From contig JAHCBB010000036.1 of NCBI GenBank assembly GCA_019634635.1, positions 1 to 47,631 on the forward strand: a stretch of DNA of 47,631 bases, written 5' to 3'. Below are positions 43,301 to 47,631 of this stretch, in pieces. The translations under genes were made by a program, and so were the position numbers. The notes under the pieces were generated by a model that ran no database searches, was not told the origin of the DNA, and saw only the letters and a program-made list of their open reading frames with translations. Source of the DNA: Verrucomicrobiia bacterium (GTDB lineage: Bacteria > Verrucomicrobiota > Verrucomicrobiia > Limisphaerales > UBA9464). Numbering within the stretch: position 1 is the first letter of the stretch; each line of letters starts with the position of its first letter.

Positions 43301-46300
43301 GCTGGACCCCGACCGAAGCACAAGGGCCCGGCACCCATGTAGTCACCGTGAGCGTCACCGACAATGGTGAACCGCCCCTCAGTGCCAGCCACTCGTTCAC
43401 ATTGGACGTTCTGGAGGTCAACCGATCGCCCGTGCTCCATCCGGTCGCCGATCGTTCCATACCCGAGGACGAGCTGCTGGAGATCACCCTCACGGCGTCG
43501 GATCCGGACCTGCCCCCAAACGATCTGACCTTTTCCCTTGAGAGCGGGCCCGGGGGCCTGACGGTCAATCCCGACGGCCTGCTGCGCTGGACCCCGACCG
43601 AAGCACAAGGGCCCGGCTCCCATGTAGTCACCGTGAGCGTCACCGACAATGGCGAACCACCCCTCAGCGACAGCCTCTCGTTCACTTTGAATGTTCTCGA
43701 GGCCAACGTGCCCCCACAGTTTGATCCGGTGGCGACTCCTTCAGTCGCCGAGGGCGATCTACTGGAGCTGACCTTGACAGCAACGGTTGCCGGTCAGCCG
43801 TCAGGCGGCCTTTCCTACTCCCTCGTGAACGGACCGGCCGGCCTGACGGTTGCCGCTTCCGGCCTGATGCGCTGGACCCCGACAGAGGTGCAGGGTCCGT
43901 CAGCGCACAGCGTCACCGTCGCGGTCTCCGACAACAGCGAGCCGCCCCTGAGCAACACGCTCACCTTCGAGGTGGTCGTTTCCGAGGTCAACGAACCCCC
44001 GGTATTTCAGCCGATCTCGGATCCCCACGTGTTGCCGCTTTCACCCCTCGCATTTCAGGTCACCGCAACCGATCCGGATCTCCCGCAGAATCTGCTCGCC
44101 TACTCCTTGGTGGCCGGGCCTGAAGGGTTGTCCGTATCGGCAGCGGGTCTGGTCACTTGGATCCCTTCTGTGGGGCAGGGCGGCGCCTCGCATCCGGTCA
44201 CCATCCAGGTCACCGACAACGGGCAGCCACCATTGGCGGACACGGTTTCCTTCCAGATCCAGGTGCCCTTCAGCCGTACCGTGTGGCTTGTGGGCGTTGA
44301 CGACGCGACGGGCGCCGGAAACTCCGAATTTTCGTCACAGAACAACAAGAATGATTTGGCGCCCGGCCTGGTCACCCGCCTCCCCAACGACCCCGCCTAC
44401 GACGCCGCCACCAATCCGACCGCTGACGATGATCACTATCTCGCCGGCATCTATCCTGCAGGATTCAACCGGCTGACGGCTCCCCTGTCCGTGCCGTTCG
44501 ATGAACCGTTCAAGGCCTGGGAGGGAGCCCTGACCCAGGGAGACCGGACCAACCGCCTGCACTTTGTCCTGCCGCCCGGCCAGGCGACACCGGACGGACG
44601 GCTGGAGATCCGATTTGAATTCCAGTCCGCCACCCAGACCGTGAACGGGACCAGCGTCGGCTTTGGAGATCACGACATCGTGGTCCGCATGCGCAACGCG
44701 ACCGGATCGGAAACGGTGTTGTTCTCCGACCGGCTGTCATCCCGGTCCAACGTGGTCCTGACCCTGAACAACCCCAACGCGGGAATCTCAGAAGGCCCCA
44801 ACACCCTGGAGTTCGTGCGTACGGGTCCCATCGTCAGCCAGTCCTCCATCACGTTTGACTACATCTCGATTGAGTCGCTGCCTGGAAACCGCCACGATCC
44901 CGTGTTCCCCATCCTTCCGGCGCTGGAAGTGAACGAGCATGAACTGCTCTCGGTGGACATCAGCGCCACGGATGTGGAAACCCCCAGGGCCCTGTTGATC
45001 CACACCCTGCTTTCCGGGCCCGCAGGCGTCCAGGTGACGCCGTCGGGTATATTGACCTGGACTCCCTCGGAGACCCATGGCGGCACCACCGCTGCGATCC
45101 TCGTCAAGGCGACCGATGACGGCCTGCCTGCGCGCAGCGCGACCAACGAGATCGTCGTCCACGTTCGTGAGACCAATGAAGCGCCGGTCGTGCCAGCCGT
45201 TCCGGCACTCGACGTGGATCAGGAGACCCCTTTGAACCACCAGTTGACCGCGAGTGATCCGGATCTGCCGCCCAACGTGCTGACCTGGGAAAAAATCTCG
45301 GGACCCACCGGATTGACCATCTCTCCAACGGGCCGCGTGCAATGGTCTCCCGACGCCTCGGAGTTTCCGTCAACGCACGTCGTCGAGTTCCGGGTCACCG
45401 ACAACGGCCTGCCGCCAAGGAGCACCAGCTCCCAGTTCCTTGTGGTGGCCTCCGAAACGCCCGCACCGGGCGAACCGCCGGTCGCAGGACCCGTTCAAAC
45501 GGTGAATGACGTGATGCGCACCTCCCTGCCCCTCTCCACCCACTGGAAGCGATCCGACATCATCCTTTCCTCCCGGGTGTACCGCCGGAAGCCGACCTAC
45601 CAGATGACCTATACGGTCAACGGGACGAGCGCGCTTCTGGATCTCGACACTTTTGGTGCGGCCGATGCCTTCTTCGCGAACCGCATGGAATGGACCTACT
45701 GGTACCGTGCGTTTGACAATCAGATGCTCACGGAGGCCCAGCAACGCGGCATGACCATCAGCCTCACGGTGAACCCGAATCTGCCGGACCTCGCCTCCCA
45801 GGAGCCCCACAATGCGACGTACAACATCGGCCGCATCAAGAACATCAATAACGCGCCCGCCGGACGCGCGGACTACCTGCTCTCCGGCAAATACTCTGGA
45901 TGCGCCCGCCGGACGGACTTTCGCTCGATCTGGATTGACCATGTGCGATCCCTCATCAGCAAGAACCCTGCCGTCGTCCAGTCCATCCAGATGGATGACG
46001 TGGACATGAACATCGGCTTCCTGAGCAATGGCGGATGCTACTGTGACGTCTGCAACACGGGCTTCCGCACCTACCTCGCCACGAACTTGACCCCGGCCGA
46101 GCTGACCGGTGCCGGTGTGACCAGTGTGAACAGCTTCAGTTACCGGGACTATCTCAGGAACAACGGCCAGGACCCGATCCGCATGATCAGCGTCGGCTCG
46201 TCGGTCCTCAAAAATGCCTACATTCAATTCCAGACCGCCAACACCCTGGAATTCTACACGGTCGTCCATCACGCCATCACCAACCACTTCCAACGCCGGA

Positions 46301-47631
46301 TTGCCTTCTCGGCCAACACTCGCAGCAGCCCCAAGGTCATTGAAGACCGCCATGATATCTTTCTGCGTGAGTTCACGACCACCGATCCCGGGGCGATCTA
46401 CGACACCTTTGTCACCCAGGCGGCAACCGACAACAAGCCGATGGCCCTGACCTACGACAGTTCCTACCTGATCCCGGAATACCGGCGGTTTGCCGCCTCC
46501 TGTTTCGCAGCGGGAGGTCACGGCCTTGTGCCGTGGGATGTATACGTCATCCCGGAGGATTACACCGTGCCAAGCGCGGGGCGGTTCTACGGCACCCAGC
46601 AGGACTTCTCGCCCATCTTCGGTTTCGTCAAGGCGATGAGCCACTACCTCGATGGCTACGAGGACGCAGGACTGTTCCAGACGGTTCGCGCCGACCTGAG
46701 GTATCAGGCGCAGCCGGTCTTCATTGAAAACAACCCCTCGGCCAGCTTGTTCATCCGGGCCAAGGGCGGCCCTCAGGATCCCGTGGTGATCCACATCATC
46801 CGCAAGGATCCCGCCAACACCGCCCCGTTCACCATATCGCTGAATCCGGACGCCTTCTTCGGGACACCCATCAAGAAGACGCTCTACACGATGCGCCCGT
46901 ACAGCGCCACGGTTCACGACACCGCCCGGTCCACGAAAAATTTCTCAACCCTTGCGGTGGATGCCACCACAACGGCGATGGCCGATGTGCGTCTCACCCA
47001 GATTCAGATCCCCTCATTCGATCTCTGGGCCATCCTCATCCTCGAACCGGCGGGCGGCGGTCTCGTTCAACCGACCATCCTGACCCGGCGCGAGATGATT
47101 GAGGCCGCCCAGGAAGTGCGCATCGTCAACTCCGGCAAGGGAACGATCCGCTACACTCTTGATGGGAGCGACCCGGGTCCCACCTCAACCCTCTACAACG
47201 GCCCGTTCAGCATCGTTGGCGCCAGGACGATCAAGGCCAGGGCGTTCCTCGGATCGGAGGCGACACCGACGAGCACCGTCACGGTCCGGGGCGTTCCCTT
47301 CTTCGACATTGCGGCTAGTCCCGCCACCAAGCTGTGGCTGCGCCCCGAGGTGGACCTCAAAAACCTGCCTCACAATTCCCCCGTCTCCTCCTGGACACCG
47401 ACGATCGGTCCACTGGTGCGTGCCCCGAACACCCTGCTGCCGACACTCATCCCGAACATTCCACCGGTCTACAGAACCAACGCGCTTCGGGGCGCTCCGG
47501 GGGTGTACTTCGATGGGACCAACTGCATCGCCGCCAGTGGCCTGATGAACAATGTCGGCATTCCACAAGCCTTCACGGTCGTCATGACCACCTATACCGA
47601 CGACCCGGACTTTGGTCTGACCGGCAATGGA
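40336..47631 (+). CDS. Giant secreted multidomain protein, C-terminus beyond window
   Basis: An open frame of 2,432 codons running off the right end. ATGs at 40336 and 40339 or a GTG at 40366 (KTPNLLWLAYFVGSVLPG, a signal peptide) may start it. Domain order by approximate residue: module A (36-244), Ig-like (245-341), module A (343-550), Ig-like (551-657), five near-identical Ig-like units (658-1132), two more (1133-1314), module A (1315-1515), two more (1516-1710), a TIM-barrel-like hydrolase region (1725-2240) with IQMDDVDMN and GGCYCDVC, a chitobiase-type C-terminal domain (about 2255-2315, IRYTLDGSDP) and the start of a LamG/concanavalin-like domain. A secreted or surface carbohydrate-active role is inferred; the hydrolase family is not assigned. 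Confidence 0.85.
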   Translation, partial: MMVGDVSIHRVKTPNLLWLAYFVGSVLPGYAGFAADRLLWQIGTYAPATTARNSEFPGQNNKNDPPPGYVTRVPGDPAFVPDAVTPLDDDHYTAGFYPAGFNQLAGPISVMFDEPWSAWESSLTAGDRTNRLHFVLSPDQVAPGSRLRMEVRYPAAFHFIGDVRQGFGLHDIVTRFRNGSGAAVVLDSRTVTEPTTVVMDVDPADIGATAGPNTFELVRTGPPSLTGHSHSIGIAYVRIESQPVSANTPPQLSPVPPQLATALHPFELQLGGSDAETAPESLVHALLSGPAGLTVTPGGLLTWTPPEAPFAITYPVSTRVTDDGEPPLSATNSFSIVVPGLATADRLLWQIGTYAPTTTSRNSEFSPQSKGNPAPGLVTRVPGDPEHQPGANPSQDDDYYTAGHYPVGFNGLDAPLSVYFDEPWSAWEGSLSAGDRTNRLHFVLSPEQVAAGSRIRLEVRYPAAFHNIGDVRQGFGFHDIVTRFRNGVGVETVLDARTVSEPLTVSMEIETSTIGATAGPNTVEFVRTSPLVTGHSYSIGFAYVRVESAPAISSMPPVPTEVPPQATPELEWFELALTAAGAGPSATPLAWSLVSGPDGMTVSSSGLLRWIPAETQGPASHLVTVAVTDGGAPPLSATLSFSVEVFEVNLPPQFDPVGDRSIAEGALLEITLTASDPDLPPNDLTFSLESGPAGLTVSPDGLLRWTPTEAQGPGTHVVTVSVTDNGEPPLSASHSFTLDVLEVNRSPVLHPVADRSIPKEEPLEITLTASDPDLPPNDLNFSLESGPAGLTVSPDGLLRWTPTEAQEPGTHVVTVSVTDNGEPPLSDSLSFTLEVLEVNRSPVLHPVADRSIPEEEPLEITLTASDPDLPPNDLTFSLESGPAGLTVSPDGLLRWTPTEAQGPGTHVVTVSVTDNGEPPLSASHSFTLDVLEVNRSPVLHPVADRSIPEDELLEITLTASDPDLPPNDLTFSLESGPAGLTVSPTGLLRWTPTEAQGPGTHVVTVSVTDNGEPPLSASHSFTLDVLEVNRSPVLHPVADRSIPEDELLEITLTASDPDLPPNDLTFSLESGPGGLTVNPDGLLRWTPTEAQGPGSHVVTVSVTDNGEPPLSDSLSFTLNVLEANVPPQFDPVATPSVAEGDLLELTLTATVAGQPSGGLSYSLVNGPAGLTVAASGLMRWTPTEVQGPSAHSVTVAVSDNSEPPLSNTLTFEVVVSEVNEPPVFQPISDPHVLPLSPLAFQVTATDPDLPQNLLAYSLVAGPEGLSVSAAGLVTWIPSVGQGGASHPVTIQVTDNGQPPLADTVSFQIQVPFSRTVWLVGVDDATGAGNSEFSSQNNKNDLAPGLVTRLPNDPAYDAATNPTADDDHYLAGIYPAGFNRLTAPLSVPFDEPFKAWEGALTQGDRTNRLHFVLPPGQATPDGRLEIRFEFQSATQTVNGTSVGFGDHDIVVRMRNATGSETVLFSDRLSSRSNVVLTLNNPNAGISEGPNTLEFVRTGPIVSQSSITFDYISIESLPGNRHDPVFPILPALEVNEHELLSVDISATDVETPRALLIHTLLSGPAGVQVTPSGILTWTPSETHGGTTAAILVKATDDGLPARSATNEIVVHVRETNEAPVVPAVPALDVDQETPLNHQLTASDPDLPPNVLTWEKISGPTGLTISPTGRVQWSPDASEFPSTHVVEFRVTDNGLPPRSTSSQFLVVASETPAPGEPPVAGPVQTVNDVMRTSLPLSTHWKRSDIILSSRVYRRKPTYQMTYTVNGTSALLDLDTFGAADAFFANRMEWTYWYRAFDNQMLTEAQQRGMTISLTVNPNLPDLASQEPHNATYNIGRIKNINNAPAGRADYLLSGKYSGCARRTDFRSIWIDHVRSLISKNPAVVQSIQMDDVDMNIGFLSNGGCYCDVCNTGFRTYLATNLTPAELTGAGVTSVNSFSYRDYLRNNGQDPIRMISVGSSVLKNAYIQFQTANTLEFYTVVHHAITNHFQRRIAFSANTRSSPKVIEDRHDIFLREFTTTDPGAIYDTFVTQAATDNKPMALTYDSSYLIPEYRRFAASCFAAGGHGLVPWDVYVIPEDYTVPSAGRFYGTQQDFSPIFGFVKAMSHYLDGYEDAGLFQTVRADLRYQAQPVFIENNPSASLFIRAKGGPQDPVVIHIIRKDPANTAPFTISLNPDAFFGTPIKKTLYTMRPYSATVHDTARSTKNFSTLAVDATTTAMADVRLTQIQIPSFDLWAILILEPAGGGLVQPTILTRREMIEAAQEVRIVNSGKGTIRYTLDGSDPGPTSTLYNGPFSIVGARTIKARAFLGSEATPTSTVTVRGVPFFDIAASPATKLWLRPEVDLKNLPHNSPVSSWTPTIGPLVRAPNTLLPTLIPNIPPVYRTNALRGAPGVYFDGTNCIAASGLMNNVGIPQAFTVVMTTYTDDPDFGLTGNG
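40441..41067 (+). repeat. Module A, copy 1 (coding)
   Basis: About 209 residues beginning DRLLWQIGTYAP, with RNSEF, DDDHYTAGFYPAGFN, FDEPWSAWE, AGDRTNRLHFVL, GFGLHDIVTRFRNG, GATAGPNTFELVRTG and ending in a Y-V-R-I-E-S strand. The pattern suggests a beta-sandwich domain. I do not know its name. Followed by one Ig-like domain. Confidence 0.8.
41365..41985 (+). repeat. Module A, copy 2 (coding)
   Basis: About 207 residues, the closest relative of copy 1: ADRLLWQIGTYAP, FDEPWSAWEG, AGDRTNRLHFVL, QGFGFHDIVTRFRNG, GATAGPNTVEFVRT. Conservation between copies 1 and 2 is strong over the whole length, indicating a duplication of module plus Ig-like domain. Confidence 0.8.
42310..43734 (+). repeat. Five tandem 285-bp repeats encoding Ig-like domains
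   Basis: Five in-frame units of exactly 285 bases (95 codons) start at 42310, 42595, 42880, 43165 and 43450, each beginning near GATCGTTCC. They encode domains with the cores SDPDLPPNDL, SLESGPAGLTVSPDG, LLRWTPTEAQ and VTVSVTDNGEPPLS, of the putative-Ig (He_PIG) or cadherin-like kind. Units are nearly identical at DNA level, including third codon positions, while the flanking related domains (42007-42309 and 43735-44270) are clearly divergent. Confidence 0.92.
44278..44880 (+). repeat. Module A, copy 3 (coding)
   Basis: About 201 residues, more divergent than copies 1 and 2 but with the same landmarks: RTVWLVG, GNSEF, NNKND, DDDHYLAGIYPAGFN, FDEPFKAWEG, QGDRTNRLHFVL, GFGDHDIVVRMRN, SEGPNTLEFVRTGP, DYISIESL. 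It precedes the last two Ig-like domains. Confidence 0.78.

Noticed and set aside
40381..43623. A 1,080-codon open frame on the minus strand opposite the giant repeat protein, and another at 41961-43706.
   Set aside because: Its translation is just the complement of the 285-bp repeats and module A. The plus strand reads with signal peptide and clear domains; antisense openness follows from high GC and repetition.
42310..43734. Tandem repeats considered as a CRISPR array or satellite.
   Set aside because: Units are 285 bases with no spacers, stay in frame and encode Ig-like domains.

Overview
The window is GC-rich, densely coded bacterial chromosome from a Gram-negative organism: it carries a TolC-type outer-membrane channel, lipobox proteins and secreted proteins. 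Several features point to the Verrucomicrobiota, probably a Pedosphaera/Limisphaera-like lineage. These are a prepilin-like protein with a GFTLIELLVVIAIIAILAG start and an H-x9-DG end, two very short lipoproteins of a kind I associate with this phylum, a secreted protein built from about 22 WA..DP repeats, and a giant secreted protein with Ig-like repeats. This assignment is inference; no rRNA gene is present. I found no rRNA, tRNA, CRISPR array, insertion sequence, prophage or origin.

Layout. 1-5210: a TetR/CecR-like regulator behind a 33-bp palindrome, then a complete export operon (DevC-like permease, DevA-like ATPase, HlyD-type adaptor, TolC channel). 5282-8236, minus strand: luxE-like and luxC-like fatty-acid reductase genes followed by queD. 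8437-12075, plus: a bile-acid/sodium-symporter-family transporter, miaB, a small membrane protein and the redox repressor rex. 12092-15161: phosphohexomutase and glycogen synthase, divergently transcribed. 15240-18059: a periplasmic glutathione peroxidase, a coiled-coil membrane-anchored protein, two lipoproteins and a half-size DMT-type membrane protein. 18085-21568: a PaaK-like ligase, then a minus-strand group (YqgE, nucleoside phosphorylase, TPR protein, Rieske protein). 21616-24290: a 38-residue lipoprotein and the WA..DP solenoid protein. 24327-29064, minus: a housekeeping cluster prs, rplY, pth, rpsF, ssb, rplI, parA, without the usual rpsR. 29333-35209: accD, a WalJ-like metallo-hydrolase (minus), rpoN, an AzgA-like purine permease and a prepilin-like protein. 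35263-38625, minus: a large fusion of a fucokinase-type GHMP domain and a UDP-sugar-pyrophosphorylase-like domain. 38858-40171: an MscS channel. 40336 to the window end: an incomplete secreted protein of more than 2,430 residues.

How the genes fit together. The first five genes form a self-contained regulated efflux system crossing both membranes. LuxE and LuxC together would activate and reduce fatty acids to aldehydes, but no luciferase or luxD is nearby. prs to parA is a conserved translation/replication cluster whose co-orientation and short spacings suggest long polycistronic transcripts. Pgm and GlgA connect glucose phosphates to glycogen. The giant protein looks like a surface or secreted carbohydrate-active protein: three copies of a ~205-residue module, roughly ten Ig-like domains (five nearly identical at DNA level), a TIM-barrel-like hydrolase region, a chitobiase-type C-terminal domain and the start of a LamG-like domain.

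Most novel candidates: the GHMP kinase/pyrophosphorylase fusion with an altered phosphate loop; the giant repeat protein with signs of gene conversion; the LuxCE pair; the small lipoproteins; and a recurring TAGNNT -10 promoter variant. No gap between genes exceeds 300 bases.
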